DNA from: Pseudomonas extremaustralis
Lineage (GTDB): Bacteria > Pseudomonadota > Gammaproteobacteria > Pseudomonadales > Pseudomonadaceae
Direction: 5' to 3'
Assembly: GCF_900102035.1 (NCBI RefSeq)
Contig: NZ_LT629689.1
Location: forward strand, 2,108,001 to 2,172,000
Length of the DNA: 64,000 nucleotides
Each line of letters begins with the position of its first letter. Within the stretch, counting starts at the first letter, position 1. The notes beneath the pieces are model-generated. The model ran no database searches and was not told where the DNA came from. It saw nothing but the letters and a program-made list of their open reading frames with translations. Positions 35,475-44,700 of this stretch are shown piece by piece. The position numbers were made by a program, and so were the translations under genes.

Positions 35475-36341
35475 ATGACACCATCCAACGCCCTGATCCC
35501 CCTGGCCCTCACCGCCCTGTGCGCGGCGCTGCTGCCCAACCTGGCCCACGCCGCCACGCCGCAACCCGGCAAGGTGTTCAAGGACTGCAAGGACTGCCCG
35601 GAAATGGTGGTGCTGCCTGCCGGGACATTCACCATGGGCACGCCCGAAAACGAAGTCGGCCGCGAACCGGACGAAGGCCCGATGCATGCCGTGACCTTCG
35701 CCAAGCCGTTCGCCATGAGTCGCTTCCAGATCACCGCCGGCGAGTGGGACAGCTATATCCGCCAGACCGGGGTGAAGATCGCCGACGGCGATACCCGCCC
35801 CGGCCGCGAATGCATCGCCAGCAAGCCGCGCTACCCCCAGGGCCCGCGCCAGCCGGCGGTGTGCATGGACATGGATGACATCAAGCACTACGTGGCCTGG
35901 CTGTCGAAAAAGACCGGACAGGCGTACCACATGGTCAGCGAAGCCCAACGCGAATACGCCGCGCGCGCCGGCTCCAGCGGACCCTTCCCGTTTCCGTTCG
36001 ACGAGGGCAAGGGTTATAGCATCGCCGAGCATGCCAACACCTATGGCCCGGCGGATGGCTACAGTTTTTCCTCGCCGGCGGGCAGCTACCCGCCGAACGC
36101 CTTCGGCATGTACGACATGCACGGCAACGTCTACGAGCGTGTGGCCGACTGCGAACACCCCAACTACATCGGCGCGCCCACCGACGGCAGTGCATGGATG
36201 GAACCGAACTGCGAGAGCTACCAGATCCGTGGCAACGACTGGGGCGAAGCGCCGGTGTTTTCACGTTCGGGCAACAGCAACAACATCTACCCGCAGACAC
36301 GCGGGGACTGGATCGGCTTTCGCGTCGTCCGTGACCTCTAA
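35475..36341 (+). CDS. pvdO: PvdO, formylglycine-generating-enzyme-like maturation protein
   Basis: A 288-residue periplasmic protein. The signal peptide is residues 1-26 (ALIPLALTALCAALLPNLAHA). The FGE-sulfatase domain follows (about 45-285): MVVLPAGTFTMGTPENE, FAMSRFQITAGEWDSYI, YDMHGNVYERVADC and WIGFRVVRDL. PvdO is needed for the final oxidation of dihydropyoverdine to the fluorescent chromophore. I chose the ATG at 35475 because it opens onto the signal peptide; a frame further upstream runs through the pvdM 3' end. It is 59 bp after pvdM, with no room for pvdN between them. Confidence 0.94.
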   Translation: MTPSNALIPLALTALCAALLPNLAHAATPQPGKVFKDCKDCPEMVVLPAGTFTMGTPENEVGREPDEGPMHAVTFAKPFAMSRFQITAGEWDSYIRQTGVKIADGDTRPGRECIASKPRYPQGPRQPAVCMDMDDIKHYVAWLSKKTGQAYHMVSEAQREYAARAGSSGPFPFPFDEGKGYSIAEHANTYGPADGYSFSSPAGSYPPNAFGMYDMHGNVYERVADCEHPNYIGAPTDGSAWMEPNCESYQIRGNDWGEAPVFSRSGNSNNIYPQTRGDWIGFRVVRDL

Positions 36342-36348
36342 CCCCCAC

Positions 36349-36451
36349 CTGTAGGAACCAGCTCGCTCGCGAAGCACCCAAGCACGCCGCGCTCCTCCAG
36401 GATGAGCGCGTTATCGTTGGCGATTTTCGCGGGCAAGCCCGCTCCTACAGG
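36349..36451. repeat. REP doublet overlapping the pvdF 3' end
   Basis: A copy at 36349-36374 (CTGTAGGAACCAGCTCGCTC) faces an inverted copy at 36424-36451 (TTTTCGCGGGCAAGCCCGCTCC). It lies between the convergent pvdO and pvdF genes. Its right arm provides the last Leu codon and TAG stop of pvdF. Confidence 0.85.
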
Positions 36452-37272
36452 GGGCGTCGGGCTAACCGTTCCAGGCCTTCATGCAACGCCGGGAACAGGC
36501 TGTTGTTGAAGTTGTTCCAGCGCAATTCGAGGATGGTGTCGTCCGGGGAAATCTCGGTCTTGAGCACGTCGTGGAATACTTCGCCGGAGTCGATGCCGTT
36601 GTCCACGTAGTGGAACGACGCGCCGGTCAGGTACAGCGGCTCGCACGGCTTTGTCTCCTTGGTCACCCAATCCACCACCTGGCCACGGGCACCGTATAAG
36701 GCGTTCCAGGTGGCATAGGCGCCACGGCGCTCATAGGGCGATTCGAGACGGGTAATGCCTGGGTGAATATTCATGATCCGCCGCGCAAACGGCGCCCCCG
36801 GACGCACCAGCTCGTCGAGGATCACCAACAGGCCGTCCAGCACCACGACATCGGCCTTCAGCTCCACCAGCGTGTCATGCAGGCGCCGTTCGAAATCCTG
36901 CTTGCCGGCAATATGCTCCGCGCTACCCCGCGGCAGGCGGCGGTAGGTGGATGGCACGCTCAACAGCAAATCGTTGACCAGACGGCCCTGCACCCGCAGG
37001 TCCGCCGGATACAGCCACTGGCGGCCCGGCTGGTAGGCAAAGCCGTAGTCGGCGACCAATTGCCGGTCACGGGGGTTCTGCTCGTCGTCGTCATACACCA
37101 CGCCCACCAGGTTATAGGCCTCGCCCAGCGAGGTGTCGTTGAGCGACCCCACCAGAAATTCCAGCACCGACTTCATATAGCGCTTGTGATCCTTATAGGC
37201 CACCGGCTGCCCGGCCTTGTCGGCAGCGGCATTGCGCAGGGACCACACATACACCAGGTTCTTTCTCGTCAT
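36445..37272 (-). CDS. pvdF: PvdF, N5-hydroxyornithine transformylase
   Basis: A 275-residue cytoplasmic enzyme that formylates N5-hydroxyornithine with N10-formyl-tetrahydrofolate, giving the formyl-hydroxyornithine that the pyoverdine NRPS uses for iron ligation. It belongs to the GART-type formyltransferase fold: the catalytic Asn and His are in RIMNIHPGITRLESPYERRG (about residues 166-185) and the Asp in DNGIDSGEVFHDV. Presence of this gene predicts a formyl rather than an acetyl hydroxamate. An IS box lies upstream. The last codons are contributed by a REP repeat. Confidence 0.95.
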   Translation of the reverse strand: MTRKNLVYVWSLRNAAADKAGQPVAYKDHKRYMKSVLEFLVGSLNDTSLGEAYNLVGVVYDDDEQNPRDRQLVADYGFAYQPGRQWLYPADLRVQGRLVNDLLLSVPSTYRRLPRGSAEHIAGKQDFERRLHDTLVELKADVVVLDGLLVILDELVRPGAPFARRIMNIHPGITRLESPYERRGAYATWNALYGARGQVVDWVTKETKPCEPLYLTGASFHYVDNGIDSGEVFHDVLKTEISPDDTILELRWNNFNNSLFPALHEGLERLARRPL

Positions 37273-37333
37273 TGTTTCGCTCTCGCTGGATCAATCCGGC
37301 ACGCGACCCTACGCGTGCGCCTACCCAACAAGA

Positions 37334-37357
37334 ACGAACCAGGCCCCGGGCAATTTA
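37334..37357 (-). promoter_or_regulatory. PvdS IS box for pvdF
   Basis: On the minus strand TAAAT (37357-37353), exactly 16 bases, then CGT (37336-37334). It ends 62 bp before the pvdF ATG at 37272. Confidence 0.82.
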
Positions 37358-37382
37358 TCCGCCACCGCCGGGCACACCGCGC

Positions 37383-37406
37383 TAAATACTCGCACCGACG
37401 CTTCGT
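37383..37406 (+). promoter_or_regulatory. PvdS IS box for pvdE
   Basis: TAAAT at 37383-37387, 16 bases, CGT at 37404-37406 on the plus strand. It ends 59 bp before the pvdE ATG at 37466, and the region may also drive fpvA by read-through. It is back-to-back with the pvdF box, 25 bases apart. Confidence 0.85.
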
Positions 37407-37465
37407 TTGTCATGGGTAAGGGTCTGCGTGCCCAGCCCCCTCCATTCACTTTCCGGGAAGTACCT

Positions 37466-39118
37466 ATGACCGACCCCAAGCGCGGCGCCTTCAACGGTTT
37501 GCTCGCATTGCTCAGGCCCTTTCGCGCCATCGTGACCGTGTCCGTCGCCCTGGGCATGGCCGGCGGCCTGGCCATCACGTTGCTGCTGGCGACCATCAAT
37601 AATGCGCTGCACTCCGCCGCCGGGATGACCCAGGGGGTGATTCTGACGTTTGCGGCGTTGTGTGTGCTGGCGCTGGTCAGTTCGATCATTTCCGATATCG
37701 GTACCAATTACGTCGGCCAACGGATCATTGCCGCCCTGCGCAAAGACCTCGGTGAGAAGGTGCTGTCGGCGCCTATTGAGCAGATTGAGCGCTACCGCAC
37801 ACACAAGCTGATTCCGGTCCTGACCCATGACGTGGACACCATCAGCGACTTTTCCTTTTCGTTCACGCCTCTGGCCATCGCCACCACGGTCACCCTGGGC
37901 TGCCTGGGATACCTGGCATACCTGTCAGTACCGATGTTCCTGATGATGGTAGTAGCGATCATGATAGGTACTGCTGTGCAGTACGTGGCTCGCTCGGCGG
38001 GCATCAAGGGGTTTGAAGCCGCTCGCAACCAGGAAGACGAGCTGCAACGCTACTACACCGCCATCGCGTCGGGGGCCAAGGAGCTGCGCATCCACCGACC
38101 GCGTCGCTACCGGATGAATACCCATCGCATCCAGGCCACTGCTGACCGAATCGGCGATATCCAGATTCGCTCGGTCAACATCTTTATCGTCGCCAAGACC
38201 TTCGGTTCCATGCTGTTCTTCGTAGTCATCGGCCTGGCGCTGGCGTTCCAGGCCTACAACCCCAACCCCGACCCGGCGGTGATCACCGGTTTTGTGCTGG
38301 TGCTCTTGTATATGAAGGGCCCGCTGGAGCATGTGGTGACCGCACTGCCGATCGTCAGCCGCGCACAGATCGCATTCTCGCGCATCGCCGAACTGTCCGA
38401 GCGTTTTTCATCCCCCGAGCCGCATCTGCTGCTGGACGACAGCGAAGCTCCCAAGCCCGAAGTCCGCAGCCTCGAACTGCGGGGCGTGACCTACAGCCCA
38501 CCGCCGGTGGAGGGCACCGAGCCGTTTCACCTGGGGCCGATCAATCTGAGCATCAAGCATGGCGATATCGTGTTTATTGTCGGCGAGAATGGTTGCGGAA
38601 AGACCACCCTAATCAAGCTGCTGCTGGGTCTGTATCAACCACAGGCAGGGGAAATCCACCTCAACGGTGAAGCCGTGATCGCCCCTACCCGAGATAATTA
38701 CCGCCAGTTGTTCACCACGATTTTCGCCGACTATTACCTATTCGACGACCTGGTCCAGGGCGGCGGGCAGACATCGTTGGACAGTGCCGCGCAATATCTG
38801 GATCGCCTGGAAATCGCCCATAAAGTCACCATCAAGGACGGAGCGTTCAGCACCACCGATCTGTCCACCGGCCAACGCAAACGCCTGGCGCTGGTCAACG
38901 CCTGGCTGGAAGAACGCCCGATGCTGGTGTTCGACGAATGGGCCGCCGACCAGGACCCGGCCTTCCGCCGGATCTTCTATACCGAGCTGCTGCCGGACCT
39001 CAAGCGCCTGGGCAAGACCATTATCGTGATCAGTCACGACGACCGCTATTTCGATATCGCCGACCAATTGGTGCGCCTGCGCGCCGGCCAGGTCGTGCGC
39101 GAAATGGTACCCGCGTGA
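37466..39118 (+). CDS. pvdE: PvdE, ferribactin ABC exporter to the periplasm
   Basis: A 550-residue fused ABC exporter. Residues about 15-310 hold six transmembrane helices (VSVALGMAGGLAITLLLATIN and VLTFAALCVLALVSSII are the first two in style). The ATPase follows, with Walker A GENGCGKTTLIK near residue 373, signature LSTGQRKRLALVNAW and Walker B MLVFDEWAADQDP. It moves acylated ferribactin across the inner membrane before maturation. I chose the ATG at 37466 (GGGAAG six bases upstream); an in-frame ATG about 18 codons earlier is possible, but that extension is not family-like. The stop is 108 bp before fpvA. Confidence 0.95.
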   Translation: MTDPKRGAFNGLLALLRPFRAIVTVSVALGMAGGLAITLLLATINNALHSAAGMTQGVILTFAALCVLALVSSIISDIGTNYVGQRIIAALRKDLGEKVLSAPIEQIERYRTHKLIPVLTHDVDTISDFSFSFTPLAIATTVTLGCLGYLAYLSVPMFLMMVVAIMIGTAVQYVARSAGIKGFEAARNQEDELQRYYTAIASGAKELRIHRPRRYRMNTHRIQATADRIGDIQIRSVNIFIVAKTFGSMLFFVVIGLALAFQAYNPNPDPAVITGFVLVLLYMKGPLEHVVTALPIVSRAQIAFSRIAELSERFSSPEPHLLLDDSEAPKPEVRSLELRGVTYSPPPVEGTEPFHLGPINLSIKHGDIVFIVGENGCGKTTLIKLLLGLYQPQAGEIHLNGEAVIAPTRDNYRQLFTTIFADYYLFDDLVQGGGQTSLDSAAQYLDRLEIAHKVTIKDGAFSTTDLSTGQRKRLALVNAWLEERPMLVFDEWAADQDPAFRRIFYTELLPDLKRLGKTIIVISHDDRYFDIADQLVRLRAGQVVREMVPA

Positions 39119-39160
39119 ATTTTCTTTTCCGGGTTTCCCAACTAGGAACGTCTCACTAAC

Positions 39161-39179
39161 GTTAATGAGAAACAAACTC
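39161..39179 (+). promoter_or_regulatory. Candidate Fur box upstream of fpvA
   Basis: GTTAATGAGAAACAAACTC matches the 19-base Fur consensus GATAATGATAATCATTATC at 13 positions and ends 47 bp before the fpvA ATG. No TAAAT-N16-CGT box is found in this gap. Iron repression of fpvA by Fur, directly or via an ECF sigma factor promoter, is the natural reading. Confidence 0.5.
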
Positions 39180-39226
39180 ATAAACGACTACAATCTGCCC
39201 AATCCAATATAGAAGAGAAAGCATCC

Positions 39227-41659
39227 ATGTCAGTAAGACTCGGTCTCAGTCCCTTGAGCAAAGCGCTATCCATGCGCATAGCCTTGAACGTCAACCTGAA
39301 GCCATGCGCCCTTGCACTGGCGGTTTCTTTAACGTTGTCGGGCTATGTACAAGCTCAAGAGATCGAGATTGACATTCCTGCACAGCCGTTGGGGACGGCA
39401 CTGCAGGAATTTGGCCGCCAGACCAACCTGCAGGTGTTGTACAGCCCGACGGATGTGCAGAATAAAAGCAGCACTGCGGTGAAAGGCAAGCTGGAACCAA
39501 CGCAGGCTATCTCCGCCCTGCTCAAGGACACCGGCATTAGCTACAACCTGCTGGGCAACAACGTCACCATCACCACCAGCACCTCCTCGGGGTTGGAACT
39601 GGGGCCTACCCAGGTCACCGCCAACCAGTTGGGTACGGTCACCGAAGGGACCGGTTCCTATACGCCAGGAACCATCGCTACGGCTACCCGCATGGTGCTG
39701 ACCCCGCGTGAAACACCTCAGTCAATCAGTGTCATCACCCGTCAGCACATGGACGATTTCGCGCTCAACTCCATCGATGACGTGATGCGCCATACCCCAG
39801 GCATTACCCTGTCTACCCTGGACAGCGAGCGCACCAACTATTACTCACGGGGATTCTCGGTCGAGAACTTCCAATACGACGGCATCCCTACCTTGCGTAA
39901 CTCGGCCTATTCGTCCGGGCAAACCCTCAGTGACATGGCGATCTACGACCGTGTGGAAATCCTCAAGGGGGCCAGTGGCCTGTTGACGGGTGCCGGGGCG
40001 CCTGGGGCCACCATCAACCTGATCCGCAAAAAGCCTACCCGTGAGTTCAAAGGCAGTGTGGAACTGGGTGCGGGAAGCTGGGACAACTACCGTTCCCAGG
40101 TCGACGTCAGCGGGCCGTTGACCGACAGCGGCAACGTGCGCGGCCGCGCCGTGGCGGCTTACCAGGACAAGCACTCGTTCGTGGACCGCTATGAGCGCAA
40201 GACCAATGTGTACTTCGGCACCCTGGAAGCAGACCTCGACGAAGACACCCTGCTGACCGTGGGCTTCGACTACCAGAACAGCGACCCTAAAGGTTCTGGC
40301 TGGTCGGGTAGCCGTCCCCTGTTCGACCGCAGCGGTAACCGCATCGATGTAAAGCGCTCGTTCAACAACGGCGCCAAGTGGAGCAGCTGGGAGCAATATA
40401 CCCAGAGCGTGTTCTCCACTCTGGAACACAATTTCGACAACGGTTGGGTCGTGAAGGGGCAATACACCCATCAGTTCAGCGGGTATGACGCACCGATGGG
40501 TGCGATCCAGCTTGGCCCATTCACTGCAACCGGTCTGTCGACGCTCTATGCGAACAAATTCACCGGCCATACCCGCGCCGACTCTGGCGACATCTATGCC
40601 AGTGGTCCATTCAGCCTGGGCGGCCGAGAGCACGAATTGGTGATTGGTGGCTCTGCCTCGAACTCCCATTGGAAGGGTAAAGACTACGGCTCACCCACCT
40701 ACGCCAACGGTCGCGTGGTCGACTTCTGGAACTTCGACGGCAACTTCGCAGAGCCGGATTGGGGCACGCCGACCAGAGTCATCGATGAAACCACTCGGCA
40801 AACAGCAGGCTACATGACCGCGCGCTTCAACCTGACGGATGACTTGAACGTCTTCCTCGGCAGCCGCTTAGCCAACTACTGGCTGACAGGCGATAACAAA
40901 TCCACTGAAACCGGTAAGGTCGTGCCCTACGCCGGCGTCACCTACGACCTGAACGACAACTTCACCGCGTATGCCAGCTACAGCGAAATCTTCATGCCGC
41001 AGGTGTATAGCCGCGACAGTGAGAACAAGCTGCTTGAACCTGACGAAGGCAAGAACTACGAAGTGGGTGTGAAGGGCGAGTTCTTCAATGGGGGGCTGAA
41101 CACCAGCCTGGCCTACTTTGAAGTGCATGAAACCAACCGCGCAGAAGCAGATGCGCTGTACAACGCCAACCCGACCAACTCCGCCATTTCATATGCCTAC
41201 AAAGGCATTACCGCCAAGACCAAAGGCTTCGAGGCCGAGCTGTCCGGCGAACTGGCCCCTGGCTGGCAGGCACAGGCGGGTTATACCCACAAAATCATCC
41301 GCGACGAGAATGGCGACAAGGTCTCGACCTGGGAACCCCAGGACCAGGTCAGCTTCTTTACCTCCTACAAACTCAAAGGGGCCCTGGACCGCCTGACCAT
41401 CGGCGGTGGCGCACGCTGGCAGGGCAAGGCCTGGCAAGACGTGTACAACAGTGGCAAGAGCCGTTACGAAGAATTCTCCCAGGAAGCCTACTGGGTGGTT
41501 GACGCAATGGCCAAATACCAGATCACCGACAACGTCTCCGCGACGCTTAACGTGAACAACCTGTTCGATAAGTACTACTACACCAACATCGGCTTCTATA
41601 ACACCGCCTACTACGGTGACCCGCGCAACGTCATGCTGACCACGCGCTGGAACTTCTAA
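39227..41659 (+). CDS. fpvA: FpvA, ferripyoverdine TonB-dependent receptor and signal transducer
   Basis: An 810-residue outer-membrane receptor. A long signal peptide ends near residue 42 (TLSGYVQA). The N-terminal STN signalling domain is at about 45-125 (IDIPAQPLGTALQEFGRQTNLQVLY), which couples ligand binding to an anti-sigma factor. The TonB box region and plug follow (TPRETPQSISVITRQHM; SRGFSVENFQYDGIP), then a 22-strand barrel ending in phenylalanine (LTTRWNF). It lies directly downstream of pvdE on the same strand and is matched to the NRPS product of the convergent genes. A second in-frame ATG at codon 16 is possible; the first has a purine-rich leader AGAGAAAG. Confidence 0.95.
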   Translation: MSVRLGLSPLSKALSMRIALNVNLKPCALALAVSLTLSGYVQAQEIEIDIPAQPLGTALQEFGRQTNLQVLYSPTDVQNKSSTAVKGKLEPTQAISALLKDTGISYNLLGNNVTITTSTSSGLELGPTQVTANQLGTVTEGTGSYTPGTIATATRMVLTPRETPQSISVITRQHMDDFALNSIDDVMRHTPGITLSTLDSERTNYYSRGFSVENFQYDGIPTLRNSAYSSGQTLSDMAIYDRVEILKGASGLLTGAGAPGATINLIRKKPTREFKGSVELGAGSWDNYRSQVDVSGPLTDSGNVRGRAVAAYQDKHSFVDRYERKTNVYFGTLEADLDEDTLLTVGFDYQNSDPKGSGWSGSRPLFDRSGNRIDVKRSFNNGAKWSSWEQYTQSVFSTLEHNFDNGWVVKGQYTHQFSGYDAPMGAIQLGPFTATGLSTLYANKFTGHTRADSGDIYASGPFSLGGREHELVIGGSASNSHWKGKDYGSPTYANGRVVDFWNFDGNFAEPDWGTPTRVIDETTRQTAGYMTARFNLTDDLNVFLGSRLANYWLTGDNKSTETGKVVPYAGVTYDLNDNFTAYASYSEIFMPQVYSRDSENKLLEPDEGKNYEVGVKGEFFNGGLNTSLAYFEVHETNRAEADALYNANPTNSAISYAYKGITAKTKGFEAELSGELAPGWQAQAGYTHKIIRDENGDKVSTWEPQDQVSFFTSYKLKGALDRLTIGGGARWQGKAWQDVYNSGKSRYEEFSQEAYWVVDAMAKYQITDNVSATLNVNNLFDKYYYTNIGFYNTAYYGDPRNVMLTTRWNF

Positions 41660-41689
41660 CGGCCAGTCGTTGCACGCAAGCCCCAAGAC

Positions 41690-41716
41690 CCCCCGCCCTC
41701 AGGCGGGGGTTTTCTT
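41690..41716 (+). terminator. Rho-independent terminator of fpvA
   Basis: An 8-bp perfect GC stem (CCCCCGCC / GGCGGGGG) with a CTCA loop at 41690-41709 is followed by TTTTCTTT, 30 bp after the fpvA stop. Confidence 0.9.
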
Positions 41717-41739
41717 TGCCCATGGATAAACCACCGGGC

Positions 41740-41766
41740 AAAAAAACACCGGCGCGAGGCCGGTGT
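41740..41766 (-). terminator. Rho-independent terminator of the NRPS operon
   Basis: On the minus strand an 8-bp perfect stem (ACACCGGC / GCCGGTGT) with a 5-base loop is followed by seven T. It lies 27 bp after the stop of the last NRPS gene. It stands back-to-back with the fpvA terminator. Confidence 0.9.
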
Positions 41767-41792
41767 CCGGGAGTAAGGAGGCGTGGTACTGG

Positions 41793-44700
41793 CTAGTGCC
41801 TGGCGCCTTTCAGAGCAGAAACAAATGAGGCGATGAATTCAGGGTTGTCGACGATTCGATCATGGGTCGTATCGATGACCACCGACGCGTGCACCCCATG
41901 GCCAATCCCCTCTTCAAGCGCGGAGCAGATGACATGTCGATCATTGGCAGACTTGCTTTGTGCAGCCCACCAGCAACTTACTGGCGCCGCGATAGGAGAA
42001 TAATCGGCATCCTTCAAGCGCTCATCGAGCATGTGCTTCAACGCCCACGACACCTCCAGCTCGCCCCCCTGGCGCAGTTCGTCGCGCAGGCTGACAAACA
42101 CCTCGCCAAGGGCCAAATGTGCCCACTCACAAAACGCCTTCCATTGCTGATCAGCCGCGGTACCGGCGTGCTCAATATCTTGCCAGGCCTGGGTAATGGC
42201 CTGCGCCGACTCAGGCAACATGACCGTCAGCAATTCCACGCGTTTGTCGCCTGGCCCCAATGATTCAACGGCGGGTTTGAGCCACTTGTCCCTGTCCCAG
42301 AACGCCTTGACGCGCATCGGCGGAGGCGCATCGATGCACCCCAGAAAGGCCACATCCGCGCCCCGAGCCTCCAGATACGCGGCAACCTGCAACGAGAGAT
42401 TGCCGCCCAGCGACCACCCGGCCAAGTAATACGGCCCGCCCGGCTGGGTCACCAGAATCTGCCGGGCATAGTCCTCGACCATGGCATCCCACGTCGGCAC
42501 AGGGCTTTGCGGATCCATCAGTGCGCGGCAAATGATGCCCTGTACGGGCATCTCCAAGCGCAAGGCCATACCGATGGCCTTGTAGCAATGTACCGAACCG
42601 AAGCTTGGGTGAAACAGGAACAATGACGGGCCGCCCTTGCAGCCATTCAAGTCAACGATAAGCGAGGGCTCCCGTTCATCCAGCGTACTGCGTGCCAACG
42701 CTCTCACGGTTGAACGCGTCATCAATTGGTTGACTGTGAGCACCAGCCCACATTGAAGCGCCAGACGTTCTTTCACCACCAGTAGCAGCAACGAATGCCC
42801 GCCAAGCTCGAAAAAATTATCGTCCAAACCGACCCGATCGACCCCCAGCACCTGTTGCCATATCTGCGCAATCTGCTGTTCCAGCGCCGTGTGAGGTGCT
42901 GCATAGTTGCGTTGCTGGCTGCCAGCTTCAGGGCGCGGCAGCGCCTTGCGCTCCAGTTTGCCGTTGGGGCTCAGCGGCATATTTTCCAGCAAGACCCACT
43001 GGGCCGGCACCATAAAGGCCGGCAGGTAGGTTGAAAGATGGGCGGCGAGGGTTTCACGCCAATGCGGCAATGGCTCATCAAGTACCACGTAACCCACCAG
43101 TTGGGTACCGTCCAGCGCTAACACCGCGGTTTCGCGTACCCATTGATGTTCAAGCAGGCGTGCTTCGATCTCACCCAACTCGATACGCAGGCCGCGTAGT
43201 TTGACTTGATGGTCGATGCGCCCGGCGTACTCAATGACCCCGTCTGGACGGTAACGTGCCAAGTCTCCGGTACGGTACATCCGCTCCCCGGCCCCGAAGG
43301 GGCTGGCGACAAAACGCTCGGCGGTCAGTACCGGCTGGCGATAATACCCACGCGCCAGGCCCTTGCCCGTCAGGTACAACTCGCCCAGGACACCGATCGG
43401 CACCGGTTCCAAATGACCGTCCAGGATGTGGCAACCCAGATTGGCGATGGGCTTTCCAATGGGCACGGCATCCTTGCCTTCGTCGACACAGGTCCAACTG
43501 GTGACATCGATGGCCGCTTCCGTGGGACCATAAAGGTTGTACAACCGAGCCTGTGGCAGCTTGGCGAACACCTGCTGCTGCGCATCGACCGGCAAGGCTT
43601 CACCACTGCAGATGATGCGCTTCACGCTGCTGCAGCTGCCCACCGGACCATGCTGCAGGAAGGCTTGCAACATCGACGGAACAAAGTGCAGCGTGGTAAC
43701 CCCCTCACGCTTGATCACCTCCACCAGCTTCGCCGGGTCACGGTGATCCCCCGGCGCGGCCATCACCAAGCGGGCGCCGCTGAGCAAAGGCCAGAAGAAC
43801 TCCCACACAGACACATCAAAACTGAACGGCGTCTTCTGCAATACCGTATCGCTGGCGCCCAAGGCATACGCCTGTTGCATCCAGCACAAACGGTTGGTGA
43901 GGGCCGCATGACTGTTGCCCGCCCCCTTGGGTTTCCCGGTAGAACCAGAGGTGTAGATCACATACGCAAGGTGCTCGCCACTCACAGCCACGCTAGGGTT
44001 GGCCTCATCGTAAACGTCCAGCCATTGCCCGTCGCCATCCAAGTCAATGCGTTGTACGTTGTCTGTGACCGGCAGTGTCAAGTGAGACTGGCTGAGTAAC
44101 AGGTTTACCGCACTGTCCTCCAGCATGTAGCACTGGCGTTCCTTAGGGTATTCCGGGTCAACGGGCACGTAGGCACCGCCGGCCTTGAGGATCGCCAACA
44201 GGCCAACGACCATCTCCACCGAGCGTTCCATTGCCACGCCCACCAGGCTGTCCGGGCCAACACCCCGCGTGATCAAGGCATGGGCCAAGCGGTTGGCGCG
44301 ACGGTTCAGGGCGTCGTAGCTCAACTGCATCGCGCCAAACGCCAGGGCGGGTCGGTGCGGAGTGCATTCGGCGTGCTCTTCAAACAGTTGATGCACAGTC
44401 TTTTCAAGGGGGTAAGCGGTAGTCGTCGCATTCCAGGTAGCGACGATCTGCCGACGCTCCTCCGCGTCCAGCATCACCAACGTATCAACCAAGGCCTCGG
44501 GCTCGGCAACCATTGCACCGAGCAGGCGTCGCCAGTGTCGCGCCATACGTTCGACGGTCGCCGCATCGAACAGATCGGTTGCATAACCAAATGAAGCGCC
44601 GATACCCGACGCTTCCTCCGAGACGTTCAAGATCAGGTCGAACTGAGCCGTTCGGCTCTCCCAATCCAGTCCCTCCAGCACCAGGCCGGAGGTTCCCGGC

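Noticed and set aside
39119..39226. A PvdS IS box before fpvA
   Set aside because: No TAAAT-N16-CGT could be found on the plus strand in this gap.
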